A stretch of 64,000 nucleotides of DNA from Thereva unica. Its lineage: Eukaryota; Arthropoda; Insecta; Diptera; Therevidae. Under the pieces are notes generated by a model. It saw only the letters and a program-made list of their open reading frames with translations, had not been told where the DNA came from and searched no databases. The stretch's first letter is position 1, and each line of letters begins with the position of its first letter. This document shows positions 1 through 10,689 of this stretch, one piece after another. The stretch spans positions 50,444,953 to 50,508,952 of the forward strand of contig OX465283.1 of assembly GCA_949987705.1 (NCBI GenBank). The letters run 5' to 3'. The translations under genes and the position numbers were made by a program.

Positions 1-1377
1 CTTCTGATTTCGGCATTGATGTATCATTACCTTTTATTATAATCATCCCTAGGTATAAAAACTCAACTTCTTCTTCTTCTTAGACGGCTCTACAACTGGG
101 ATACGGCCCTGGTCTCCCGCAACTGTTTTCTCTAGCGGTCCTGCGTCCTGCTGGTCCTTCCAGCGAAGGATGGGTCTCCCTAGTTTTCGTACTCCCTAGA
201 TCTTACCGCAGAGAACTTTCCGAGTATGTTCAGCTGCACTGATACGAGCTAGATGCCCTGCCCACCGGAGCCTACCGAGCTTTATTTTCTTCACAACATC
301 TATGTAGCGATAGTGCTCGTACATCTCGTCATTGAAGAGTCTCCGGAATCAGCCTTCCTAACATAAGGGGCCAACAATCCTCCGAAGTATTTTTCTCTCG
401 AACACAGCTAAGAGGTTTCAGTGCTTCTTGCTAAGCACCCACATTTCACATGCATATGTAGCGGTAAGATCATCGTCTTACATAGTAAAAGTTTAGACGT
501 AATGGTTAGATACTTAGATTTGAACAGCCTTGACAGACTATAGTCGGCTTTGTTGGCTTTCAGCAGTCGTGCGAGTATATCTGGTTCCATTGTTCCAACT
601 TAGGTAAATTCTATTGGCCCAAAGTGGAGGATTTTACGGACGAGTGCGGAGATGACCGACCGAGCGAGAACGAGTCCGTAAAGCCTCCGACGGCCCGAGA
701 TATGTACTGTACTTTTTTTTACAAGTGCCTCTTTCACTTGTAAATTTTCATCATCCATATTTATTTATTGGTTAAAATCTTTGAATGGAATCAACGGAGT
801 CTATGCATCGCTTCTTTGGGATTCGATTTATCGCTATTTTAGCAAAGTTGCTATCGTCCAAAGTTTGTACGTATGCCACCCATCTTAAACTGCTTAATTA
901 TATACTTTTGACAATGTCGGGTCGCAGGTTGAATAATTCATGATTTTATCTCCTTCTGAATTAGCCGTTTTCACAGACACCGCCAAATATTGTGCGTAGT
1001 ATTTTCCTTTCAAAGTCCGTGACTCTGATCCAAACATCAGCTTTTCTTACCACCTTCTTCAACTGAAAGGTCTCGTTCAACTTTTTACTCAGTAACGAAC
1101 TACCTCGAATGCAGCTTATGTGGCTTCGATTAAGTGTTTTGGAAATCGGAAGCATTTCATAGCTTTAAATAACTGCTAGCTAGCTAGCTTGACGCTATCA
1201 TATACTGGATTGAAGTTTATAAGCAGTACGTGAATATCAATTTTTTCAAAATTCTTCTTAAAGTGGATATGTGATTTTCAGTGGACCTACCTAGTCGAAA
1301 GCCACATTGATTGGTGAGAAGAAGTTTTTAGTACAAAATAATAGATAGTATTTTACACGCTGAGTTGAGGAGAGTTA

Positions 1378-1868
1378 AGGCCCAACTATAATGCACGTAA
1401 GAAACGCACGTCATCTCGGCGCTCTCATGGAAATTAATGTGTTCGGCCATATTGGACGTACGTCAGTCATATTTTATTTCGTTAAGTTTCGTTAAACGTA
1501 AAAATGGGAAAAGAACCGCGCTCTACGTACGTTTTGTGAGATGATTTGTAGTTACATCGATGAAAGCTAATTTTTTGTTGTTGTTTTGTGGTTTTTAAAG
1601 AAAAAAGAGTATGGAAAATGTTGTAGTTCAAATACATGATAGCGATTTTGATGAGAAATTTATTATAATTGAAAATAAACACGATTATTAATAATATGCA
1701 AATATTAATAGCCTAGTTTTAATAGTCAATGAATAATATTCAAGCATTTTAATAATTTTAAACTTTGAAGTCTCTCCCAATACGCAAACCAATTAGTCGG
1801 TTTTGCGTTTGACGAAATTTACGCACGTCGATTGACGTGCGTTTCTTACGTGCATTATAGTTGGGCCT
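1378..1868. mobile_element. 491-bp MITE, TTA target duplication (PIF/Harbinger-like)
   Basis: The two ends are a perfect 35-bp inverted repeat (1378-1412 and 1834-1868) beginning AGGCCCAACTATAATGCACG. The element is flanked directly by TTA at 1375-1377 and 1869-1871. A 3-bp TTA duplication with a TIR of this length fits non-autonomous PIF/Harbinger elements. The interior is AT-rich with no coding capacity. It interrupts the minus-strand RTE-like LINE, so it inserted later. Perfect TIRs suggest a fairly recent insertion. Confidence 0.85.
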
Positions 1869-2402
1869 TTATACTCCTATAATTTTATCATACGAGTTGA
1901 TTTTCTTTTTTATGCAGGGGGCACTTTCCGTCCATTCAAGTGGGATACTTTTCTGACGGCAGATCGATTCTATAAGCTTGTGTAATCCATTCCTTAATTT
2001 TTGGCCTCATATTTCCTCATCGCAATTCCACACACTCCACTTTCATTAGCAGTACCAATACCACTATCGTTATCGGGCAGTAAATTTCTATTGGGTTGGT
2101 CCACTTTCACTTCATTCTCATTTTCATCGTCTCTATTCAGTAGATCTAGTACTTCTTGGTTTTGGTTCAGGATATTACCGTTTTTGTCTTTACACATCGA
2201 TACTATGGGTTTAAACTTTTTACGTTGCTTCTTCATTTTCTTATATAACTTTCTTACTTCGTTATTATTCCCGAGTTCGTTTAACTCTACAACTTGTTTC
2301 TCCAACCACGTCTTGTTATTTCTTTTGTGCGTCTTTCATTTCGTCGTTTTTCTTTATAGGTCGCTACGGATTTTATAGTTCTGTATCTTTGCAATATATT
2401 TA

Positions 2403-2836
2403 CCCCGTTTATGACTAGGTTCAACCCAGGTTCAACCTGGGTTCAACCCAGTCATAAACGGATGTCGAGTTGAAACTGGGTCCACTCAGCCCAACTCAGC
2501 TATCCTACCTGGATCGAGTTGATATTTCGCCTCATATACGTGGGTTGAGTGGAAATTGGGTTGAAGTGACACTTGTTTTGTTTGTTTATCAACCATGAAG
2601 TCCGATTGAGGCGTTAATTATATGTTCGGTATTTTTTCTGGCACAGAAAGAAAAAGTTATTTCGTTCTGAATTTTTACGTATCTATAAATGAGAGTTTCA
2701 CAAAAAACTTGAGGTTATGTTGAGATTTCAGTTCAACTCTATTTCAACCCAAAGTGAGCTCAACTCGACATCATATACAGTGGTTGAAATTTCAACTAAA
2801 CTCCGACTCAACTTTTAAACCTAGTCATAAACGGGG
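2403..2836. mobile_element. 434-bp MITE with TA target duplication
   Basis: The termini CCCCGTTTATGACTAGGTT and its complement are flanked by TA at 2401-2402 and 2837-2838, which suggests a Tc1/mariner-type MITE. Palindromic flanks make the exact duplication ambiguous. The interior carries short repeats of a GGTTCAACCC-like word near 2420-2450. A second, partial copy of the interior and right end lies at 47206-47287 plus 50581-50775. The element is inserted within the decayed LINE at 70-3530. Confidence 0.75.
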
Positions 2837-3519
2837 TAATTAACATAACTTCATTCTTATCTTTGGTTACCCCAGCGCACTCTTCATCGAACCAGTCCTG
2901 ATGTTTTGCTTGTGTTGCATAGCCTAACTCACTCGCTGCGACTTCCATTATTTTGATACTTAGTTTAGCTCACTCCTCGTCAATATTGGTGGTATTGATT
3001 CCTACAGCTTTGTTATCAGAAGCACTGAGCCTTCTATTTATCTCTGCCACATATTTTTCCCAAATTCGTTTTTCTATCAGGGCCCTGTCCTGACGCACGA
3101 TATATTGTCACTCATCTTAACTCCTACCGGAAAATAATCTGAGTCTAAGTTTGCTGCACAGTACCTAAGGTGTGCTCTTTATCTCTGCAGCTGTAGTACA
3201 TTGTGTAATTCCTTTCGTCCAGTATTCCTTTCCCCAACCATCTAACTTCTTGAATCGCCGTTATATCGGCCTTGAATTTTTCAATCTGGTCCAATAGTAC
3301 TCTTAACTTGCCAGGTTGGTATAGAGTTCGCACGTTCCGTGTAAATATACCAAAATCAATGTACATTTTCCGTTTACCAGTCCGTCGTTGAGTTCTACTC
3401 GAGGCTCTGAAGTCGGGTTCATGGCAGTTAATATTGCCAGGAAAGATTGCTAGTCCTTCGCTGGTAGGCGGGATTATAGTGTCCCACACTCGCTACCGTG
3501 GACTGTGCACGAATTATCA

Positions 3520-3563
3520 TTTTTTATTTAAAGGCGTTGCAACGCACGCGGGATTTTGCTAGT
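3520..3563 (+). repeat. Candidate Helitron 3' terminus (copy 1)
   Basis: A block of about 44 bp, TTTTTATTTAAAGGCGTTGC followed by an ACGCGGG motif and ending GCTAGT, is nearly identical at 61181-61224. It contains the 12-nt palindrome GCGTTGCAACGC at 3534-3545, about 14 nt before CTAG. A palindrome followed by a CTRR end before T is the pattern of Helitron 3' ends. No matching 5' TC end was located, so this is only a candidate. Confidence 0.35.
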
Positions 3564-3831
3564 AAATATATAAAAACATTTTAAGAAAAAATCATCAAAA
3601 TCGACTGTTTCCCGAAGAGTGAGAAGTAAAAACTTTCATTCACTCGACTAGTAATGGTTATTTATAACGGCACTTATTTCTACATTCAGTTATTTATTCA
3701 TTATTACTACGTGCCTGTCATTAATATGATTGCCATGAACTTGTAATTTAGTGAAATAATTGATTTTTTCATTAAAAGAAATAAGAAAATTGAAGTATTC
3801 CCAGTTAATAAACAAAAAAGGACACGAAAAG

Positions 3832-5074
3832 ATGTGGAATAGTGCGGGAAATTCATTAAATAAATTAAATTACAAACTTGCACAATTTTTTGGCAATATA
3901 CCATTTAAAATTACTGAAAATCCTTTAGCTATAAAATTATCAAAATTCGGCACTATTTACAATAATATTTTCACTTTTACAGTATTCTTCGTTCCAGTAT
4001 TGTATTACTTTAAAATAAAAGACTTTGGCGTTTTCGCAAATTCTTCACTACATTACCCAGTTTTAAGTAATTTTATTACTTTTAATGCTGCTGTAATTGC
4101 AACTACAATACTGCAATGGAAAAAACGGAATGAATTTATGAAAGTTATGAATCGATTAATTTTATTATCGAAACATATTCAAAGATTTAATAACAACTTC
4201 TTCGATAAAAAATCAGTTTTATTCCTTCTTGCAAAATTCTTAATTTTTATAGGACAGTTTTTTGTTGATTACACAGTTCTGTTTTATCAAAAGTGGACAA
4301 TCCGTACAATTGTTATTTGGTCAATTACATTTTGGCATTCATACAGTATTAAAATTACATATAATTTTTATTTAATCTGTAACATATTTATATTTCGATT
4401 TTATGAAATAATTAATGAAAAGTTAAGTGTAATATTTAGAGATATTAATAACCGCAAAATAATATCACCAACTGCATGTAATTACAATAAAAAGTCCCAT
4501 GATTTAAGTCAAAATTTAAGCGAAATATTAATTTTTTATTCGGAACTAAAATCTATTTTTAAAACTTTAATAAAAATTTGTGAAGTACAACTTGTAGTGA
4601 TAACAAGCGCGTTTAGCCTTAATCAGGTTGTTCAATTCTACTACATCTATTTATCTGCTATTGGTGAAAATTCAACATCGGCGGAATTTACTGGATTATG
4701 TTTTATAATTTCTGGAGTAATTTTTTGTGTAACATCTTTTATTGATACAGTTATTACTATTTTATCATTCGACATTATATTGAGGAATTCGGAAGCTGTA
4801 CAAGAAATAATTTTTCCAGTTCCTGTTTGGATAACTCATAACAAGGAAATAATCGATGAAGTATGAAGTATTTATTGATGATTGAAAGAGTTTTGCTATA
4901 AAATTGTTTTCTTTTAAGATCGATATTTTGTATAATCAAGTGTTAATCAAAGAGATCGATGTAACTATGTGCGGCATGATATCCTTTAATCGTCAATTTA
5001 TTTTATCAATTATTTCGTTTTCTATGACAAGTTTCATTATATTTGTACAATTTCATAAAGCATTGAATTTATAA
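3832..5074 (+). CDS. Gustatory receptor, 7tm_7 family, two exons (3832-4860, 4919-5074)
   Basis: This is the only convincing host gene. Exon 1 from ATG 3832 gives 343 residues; upstream in-frame codons have only a TTG start at 3760. A 58-bp intron (GTATGA at 4861, TTTTAAG ending 4918) joins phase 0 to a 51-residue last exon. The predicted protein has 394 residues, normal for insect Grs. Hydrophobic segments lie near residues 45-62, 75-93, 130-150, 160-185, 245-270 and 290-315, with a last one in exon 2. Exon 2 contains the family's hallmark end: a CGMISFNRQ stretch, then SFIIFVQF, matching the TYhhhhhQF signature. Grs are seven-transmembrane ligand-gated cation channels of chemosensory neurons, with the N-terminus inside. 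The ligand and subfamily cannot be told. No frame disruption was seen. It stands alone, flanked by mobile elements on both sides. Confidence 0.88.
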
Positions 5075-5078
5075 TAAA
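5073..5078 (+). terminator. Polyadenylation signal AATAAA of the gustatory receptor
   Basis: AATAAA overlaps the TAA stop codon (5072-5074) of the gustatory receptor gene. A very short 3' UTR is plausible for a chemoreceptor gene. The cleavage site itself is not visible. Confidence 0.5.
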
Positions 5079-5488
5079 TATTTGTACTTATTACATAACC
5101 GGATTTATTATTATCTGTACATAAAGCAAACGTATTCTGAACAGAATTAAGTAATGAATTAATCAATAAGTGGTATTTCGATGTAGATGACTCTGACCAT
5201 TTTACGCTTATGCATACGGAAAAAGTATCTGAAGGTGAGATTCCTTTCTGGTGGGTTGATGCGAACTAGTTAAGTTCTCCTGTTAAGTACCTCTGGAAGA
5301 GACTATTCTGCAATAATCTACAGTCCGTAGATACCTGCGAAAATGAAGCAAACTAACAGTAATAATGTTTTAAAATAACATTTAACAACCCAATGAGAAA
5401 TTAACAAACGGCCCAGATCTGGCCCAGCGGTAACCAACCGTTGGGCCAAACCTGGAAATGATAACCGCTACCCAGCGCTCAGACGACG
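5075..5488. other. Intergenic stretch after the receptor gene
   Basis: AT-rich sequence with no gene recognised. The final 90 bases (about 5400-5488) are GC-richer, with repeated GGCCCAG and CCGTTGGGCC words, and contain the CGACG target of the Transib-like element. This may be an older repeat that served as the insertion site. Confidence 0.4.
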
Positions 5489-5754
5489 CACAGTGGTCTG
5501 AAATCCCCAAAACCTGGACAAAAGTACAAGAAAGTTTATATTTAGGAACTTTTTTCACGTGGGTTAGGTATAGTGGGCCCCCTGGAGTAGTTCAGGGCCC
5601 TTGGTAAGAGGCAGATGTTCGAAATCTCTTTTGTATTCCATTTGGAAAGTGAACGTCGAACACGCTATACGCAGGGCGTTCTCTCGGAGCAAAAGCACGT
5701 GTTAGGTTTTCGCGTGTAGATTTTAGTACGTTTACTTGTTTACTTTTGTGTAAA

Positions 5755-5773
5755 ATGGATTCCCCTCCAGAGA
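5755..5773 (+). other. Possible remnant first coding exon with splice donor
   Basis: ATGGATTCCCCTCCAGAGA is followed at 5774 by GTAAGT, a consensus splice donor, and preceded by AAA at the -3 to -1 positions. Lying about 265 bp inside the Transib-like element, it could be the first exon of the ancestral transposase gene kept after internal deletion. No downstream exon was recognised, so this is a weak inference. Confidence 0.3.
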
Positions 5774-6358
5774 GTAAGTACAATTATACTGTATTATTGA
5801 AATGAACATAAATAAATAATTGTATTGTTTATTTATGATCAAAAATGTAGTAAGTTGTCTTGATTAGAATAACGATTCGGCTTATAAATTGATGCCTAAG
5901 TGCAAACTTCCACCGACTTCCACTAAAGAATACGCATGTAATTGTTTATTAATAATCTCTGCAAAACATATAAAAAAATCAGCTGTCCATGTCATTTTAT
6001 CCACTACGATACATATTTGCTCAATGTATAGTTTTGAGCGTCCTATTCAGGAGCTATATATTAACTTTTTTCGTCTTTATAACAAAATATTTGTAACAAA
6101 TCTTTTCAACAAATAAAGCCTAATGTATTTAAACTTGAAAAACAGTTTGCGTCTAAAATTAATTTAATAATTCTATAATTAAATAAAATGACTTTAAAAA
6201 AATTTTTTTTTTTCATTATTCGTTGCACATTTTCATAATTTCTCATTACAGAGCAAACCCCCCTTATTACAGATTTTCCCTAAATTCTAATTAACAAAAT
6301 TAGCCGCCATATTGGATCTACCATTTTGTTTATTAAAAATATAATGACGGATTAATAA

Positions 6359-6980
6359 CACAGGCCTGCAAGGTTTTTTTCTTGACAATTTAATAGTCGT
6401 ATTTTAAGTATTTTTTCGCGCTGAATCCGAATCCGTTGGCCAAATTGCCCTATCACGTCAGGATTTTGAGCAATCCTAACCTAAAAGTGCCAAAAAGCGA
6501 ACACGCTTTTTGGCACTTTTAGGTTAGGATTGCTCAAAATCCTGACGTGATAGGGCAATTTGGCCAACGGATTCGGATTCAGCGCGAAAAAATACTTAAA
6601 ATACGAGCCCCCGAAAAACGAGGTGCAACGATGATAACATGTCTTAATAAAAATCGTCGATTTCGCGCCAAGAAGTTTTTCTTTTCAGTATTACAAAAAA
6701 AGTGTTGTCAAATTTCACGCTTCCGACATGCTTTTCTATAGATTTTGGCATGCTGAAAACGATCCCGTTGTCAGATTTGCCCTATCATTCCATAGTTTTG
6801 AGATATTTAACGCGCAAAAGTGCAAAAAACACGCTTTTTGGCACTTTTAGGTTAGGATTGCTCAAAATCCTGACGTGATAGGGCAATTTGGCCAACGGAT
6901 TCGGATTCAGCGCGAAAAAATACTTAAAATACGACTATTAAATTGAAAAGAAAAAAAAAACCGTTTTTTGCAGGCCTGTG
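6359..6980. mobile_element. 622-bp element with long TIRs and an internal terminal duplication
   Basis: Ends begin CACAGGCCTGCA and are flanked by TAA (6356-6358, 6981-6983). The left end (to about 6497) and right end (from about 6828) are inverted repeats of roughly 140 bp. A further copy of the right-end sequence at about 6499-6600 lies back to back with the left end, forming a palindrome with arms of about 100 bp centred near 6498. It is nested inside the Transib-like element. Related uninterrupted units of the host element (near 7080 and 7210) support the inferred empty site. The small open frame at 6547-6741 is only terminal-repeat sequence. Confidence 0.75.
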
Positions 6981-7639
6981 TAATCAGCGACTCCGAACAC
7001 CCATTATTACATAATTTAATTCAATTCAATTAATTATAAACAAGGTTGGTCGACATATTGGATGTGCCATTTTGTTTTTTTTTTTAAATCTGATAACGGT
7101 TTCTTACAGTGTCCCTGAAAACCCCTGTATACCGATTTTCATTAAATTTTCTTAATTTGTCATAAAGTTGGTCACCATATTGGATCCGCCATCTTATTTT
7201 TGCAAAATCTGATAACGGATTCTAACTCAGCGACCGCAAAAACCCCCATATACCGATTATCATAAAAAAATTATTTTTCGCACGATAGAAAATTAATTTT
7301 GTCCCGGTTTTGGGGATTTCAGACCACTGTGCGACGGTCAAAGCCCATCGCTGGGCGAGTGCTGGCCGACCTTATTTGGTGAAATTGCAAGCAATTTTGA
7401 CTTGAAAATTGGCACTTGGTATTTTTCAACATAAGCTTAGGAAAAAAGAGTACTAAAAAAGTACGAAATAGCGCCAATTTTAGCATTAAAGTTGTTTATA
7501 ACTTAACAAGTAAAGGTCGTAGCATAAAAATTGTCTAGACATTATTCATAAGAAACACTCCAAGCTTTCTTATTCTGGTGAAAAAAATTCTGATTGACTA
7601 TATATTTTTTGGAGAAAAAGGTGGTTGAAGGTGACATTT

Positions 7640-7860
7640 TTGTTAAAAAAAAAGCAACATTTTGACTTTGACGACTTATAACTCTTGAAGTTGGTACGGT
7701 GGTACCGTCGCCTTTATAATTTTAGATAGGTGGGAGTATTCTGCGTGCACTGATACCTTATTCATGAAAATATGTTATGGCGTTCCTAGTTATTTTGCCC
7801 GAAAAAAAGAAATAGCATTATTAACACCTTAGTCACAATTACGGGATATAACAATTATGC
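7640..7860 (-). repeat. Dispersed repeat family X, copy 1
   Basis: The reverse complement of this stretch matches 10690-10910 and 63850-64000. Shared order: a TATTTTCATGA-like word, then CTCCCACCTATCTAAAA, then an AAGAGTTATAAGTCGTCAAAG-like block and a run of T or A before AAAAATGTCA. There is no coding capacity. The type is unknown; the ends could not be fixed. Three copies in 64 kb make it a real repeat. Confidence 0.6.
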
Positions 7861-8639
7861 AGAAATTCAATACTCATTATAGCCGATAAATCTGAGATAC
7901 TTTTCTTTTGCGCCGGGCCTGGGGTAATTTTGTATGGGCTGTGACCCACCTTCTTTCTTATTGGGAAATTTGTTCAAGTTCAAGTGAAGTCACAATAACT
8001 TGTTTCACTATAATAATGTAACCATATGTATGTAATGTAAATGTAATAACCAAAATTTTGGAAAATATAAGTCTTATAAGGCTTGTTCATCGTAAAAAAT
8101 TAATGATTATAAACAAATACTCATAACTTTCGAAATCCTTAAGATCCCATCGAGATTTTTGATCGAGGTGTTAGAGTGACTTCTCCCGAACATTTTGACA
8201 ACAAAAACGTCCATTTTCGTGATGGGGTATTTGAGAAATTGAATTTTAAATTTTTTTTACTATTTTTTGATCTTTTGACATTGAATTCGAAAATATGTTT
8301 ATGTTTTTCAGCAATTTTGCTGGTGGTGTTTTGCAAACAACCCCTCTGACCTGAAAACATGTGAAATCTATCAAAAACGTCGACCCCAACGAAAGATATA
8401 GAGCCAAAATGGAGAAAGAAAGTCAAAATTCATAAAAAACCCTAAAAAACGCATTTAATTTTTATTGTCAATAGATTGTTGAAAAAATTCTAATTTGTTT
8501 TTGTAGTTTAAATAGTTGCCCCAAGTCTTTGAAAATTTTCACCTAACACGGAGGGGGGTCGAAAAATTTTGTCCGATTTGACGTGGAATGTCCCATATGT
8601 ATTCCTTTGATGGAATGGAAAAGAGGAATGAAAATTAGA
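7861..8639. other. AT-rich stretch without recognised gene
   Basis: Nothing coding was recognised. The sequence has repeat-like phrases (ACTCATAACTTTCGAAATCC near 8120) similar in style to family X, so it may be diverged mobile-element sequence. The small frames at 8139-8426 and 8508-8804 on the minus strand have no recognisable motifs; the second is antisense to a LINE fragment. Confidence 0.35.
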
Positions 8640-9830
8640 TATTTCATTATCATATTGGATAACTAGTATATGATCGGAGATGCGTCCGCCTACTTTCCGG
8701 GCGATGTAGAAATTGTGCCACCCTAGTAGGTTCAAGAACTGATAGAGTTCTGTCACAAGGCGAACCGGGAATTCGTCAGCGGCTGTGATGCAAATGTTCA
8801 CCACTTCATATGTGGGAGTACCGAAGAAAACGAAAGGGGTGAGTGTCTCCTAGAATTTCTTATTATGAATAACATAGATATTGCAAATAGGAGATGTAAA
8901 CCCACTTTTGTCACTGCTAGAAGAAATGGTGCTGGATCTTACCTTTACTAGCAGGCTTCTTTCCGACAGGATTGAAAACTGGCCTGTTCTGGACGAGGCC
9001 TCACTGTCGGATTATCTGCACATGAGCCTCCCACATATCCGCAATCCGCGCCTCTTTTTTGGTTCCTGAGAAAATCAAATGGTGTAAGTTTCGGTTCTTG
9101 TGACCTCGAGATCAGACCTGCTGGCTGTTACTATCAGTTCAGTGTGTGAACGGCCAAGCAGCTTACCAATGTGCTGATCTCTATCTATCCTAGTCCAAGT
9201 AGAATGACAGGTTAGCTACAGTGCGTAGAGATGGTAGGAGGTTGTTCAATAGGGCAAAACATACCGGGCATTGGGATGAATATAGGTTCACCCTAATAGC
9301 CTAAAACCAGGAGTTTAAAGGTTCTAAAAGGATTACCTGGTGAGAGCCTTCAGACTCTACCAGAGGCGCCTAGACTCCAAAAGCTACTTTTCAAAGTTTC
9401 CTTCAAAGGAGTGGGCTTTCTCAAAAAGGAAGATGGCTCTTACATCTCTAACCATGAAGAAACCTTGAGGTACCTGCTCAGCGGGCACTTTTCAGGGTCA
9501 ATCTTCCAGACCGCTTAATCATTGGATGCTGGGGTAGTCATAAGGCCATTCCAGACCGTAATTCCCGGAGTCTTTCTGGGAACATCTCCGACCGTGACAA
9601 GGTTATATGGGCAATGACCTCTTTTCAACCCTATAAGTCTGCGGGAGGAGATGATATTTTTCCGACAGTTCTTCAGAAGTGCCTTGATCTGATTCTCGAC
9701 AACCTGGTCTGCCTCTTTAAAGGCAGCTTCGACTGGGGATACATTCTAAACTTCTGGAGGAAAGTGGTGGTGGTTATCTCCAAAAAGGCAACAGACCCCT
9801 GGAACTGCTCTTTTCTTTAAAAAACGATGC
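8640..9830 (+). pseudogene. Decayed LINE (R1/LOA/Jockey-type), endonuclease and early RT fragments
   Basis: At 8881-9069 the translation contains MVLDLTFTSRLLSDRIENWPVLDE, matching the endonuclease motif of LINE elements that normally reads VLDLTL...DRI.NW.V.DE.S.SDH. At 9614-9820 the RT entry motif appears as FQPYKSAGGDDIFPTVLQK followed by YILNFWRKVVVV. Between them the frame is broken, with recognisable linker words such as LFNRAKHT. It is on the plus strand, lacks the catalytic RT core and C-terminus, and is old. Confidence 0.7.
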
Positions 9831-10689
9831 GAAGGCTGCTAGACCTTTATATTAGGTGCAAGCTGGAGGTCTCCTTTCCTCTACATAGCTCCCAGTGCGG
9901 AGTAGCGATTCCTATACCTTGTCGAGGTGTATGATCCGGCACGGTTAGACCACAGACTTAACACATACGCAACACATACTGACCGACTACCGAATACCTA
10001 AGGAGTGTTTCCCGGACCAGTGTCGTGGGTTATGATCTGACGCTGTTCCAGGCAGCATTCCCTATATCAGTATCGCGGTATGACCAGATACAAGACCCAC
10101 CATATACCAAGCACCGCATTATGCACCTATCCTCCTAGACCCCACCAGTAATACCACTGACCCCAGCTTACGCACATGTAGAGTAAAGTAATGAGTAGAT
10201 AGCTGCTTTGCAATACATCAGTAAGAAGCATGTACCGTAGTTAGTTACTTAGATATACCTACAAGAAACATGTAAACATGTATCCAGAGGTTATATTTAG
10301 AGGTCGAAATTGTTAGTGTATAAGGATTTTTTGAATGAATAAGGAAATGTTATTTTGAAATGTGTCACACGACCTTGGGCAACTCAATAGCTCCCGGCAA
10401 CCCTCCCTTAAAATGCGCATGCGCTTGGCGGAGCGGGGAAGGACTAGGAAGGCTATGACAGGAGGAATCAGAAATGTAAAGAGGGAAAAGAAAGAAGGAA
10501 AGTTATGGAGGTGGGAAAGTGCAAAGGCGAAGGACCGTGGCGCCGCACACTGGAACAGATAGCCAATTTACGACAAAAATAAGAACACACATATTTTATA
10601 TTTTTTGGCTTATATATCATCTCAACATAATATGTCAATTAACATAATTATAAAACGGAGCAATATTAGATGATGTAATATTAGATGTA
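9831..10689. other. Non-coding stretch with a dispersed repeat piece
   Basis: No gene recognised. The purine-rich part at about 10400-10500 (CATGCGCTTGG, then AGGAAGGCT, AGGAATCAG and AAAGAGGGAA) aligns with 58190-58250, so it is a shared repeat rather than an exon. The open frame at 10362-10562 covers this repeat and is not credible as a gene. Confidence 0.4.

Larger units (their letters stand above)
70..3530 (-). pseudogene. Decayed RTE-like non-LTR retrotransposon, minus strand
   Basis: Reading leftwards, the pieces follow the order of an RTE/BovB-type LINE. An endonuclease (EEP) start lies at 3145-3489, with NVRTLY, then an IEKFKADI block and IQEVRWLGKG. A linker before the RT lies at 1994-2305. 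RT palm remnants follow near 961-1155 (VVRKADVWIR), and the C-terminal block lies at 408-590 (LLKANKADYSLSRLFKSKYL). Near 175-300 there are traces of the usual C-terminal arm, and an AAG-rich simple tail appears at about 60-80. The frame is broken repeatedly, and two TIR elements (1378-1868, 2403-2836) sit inside it. No intact protein can be made. The family call rests on remembered motif style; the clade is probable, the LINE identity is strong. Confidence 0.75.
5489..7331. mobile_element. Transib-like DNA transposon, non-autonomous, 1843 bp
   Basis: The ends are inverted repeats of about 35 bp that start CACAGTGGTCTGAAATCCCC, with one mismatch in the first 35 positions. They are flanked by the 5-bp direct repeat CGACG (5484-5488 and 7332-7336). 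Transib elements have CACWGTG-type termini resembling the V(D)J recombination heptamer and make 5-bp GC-rich target duplications, so three independent features agree. No transposase frame is visible. The interior has repeated units containing CCATATTGGAT (near 6305, 7050 and 7170), and a second element is nested at 6359-6980. A possible leftover first exon lies at 5755-5773. Confidence 0.72.

Noticed and set aside
2001..2378. Plus-strand 125-codon frame
   Set aside because: It is antisense to the LINE linker region on the minus strand, which has family-consistent residues; this frame is a Ser/Phe-rich shadow.
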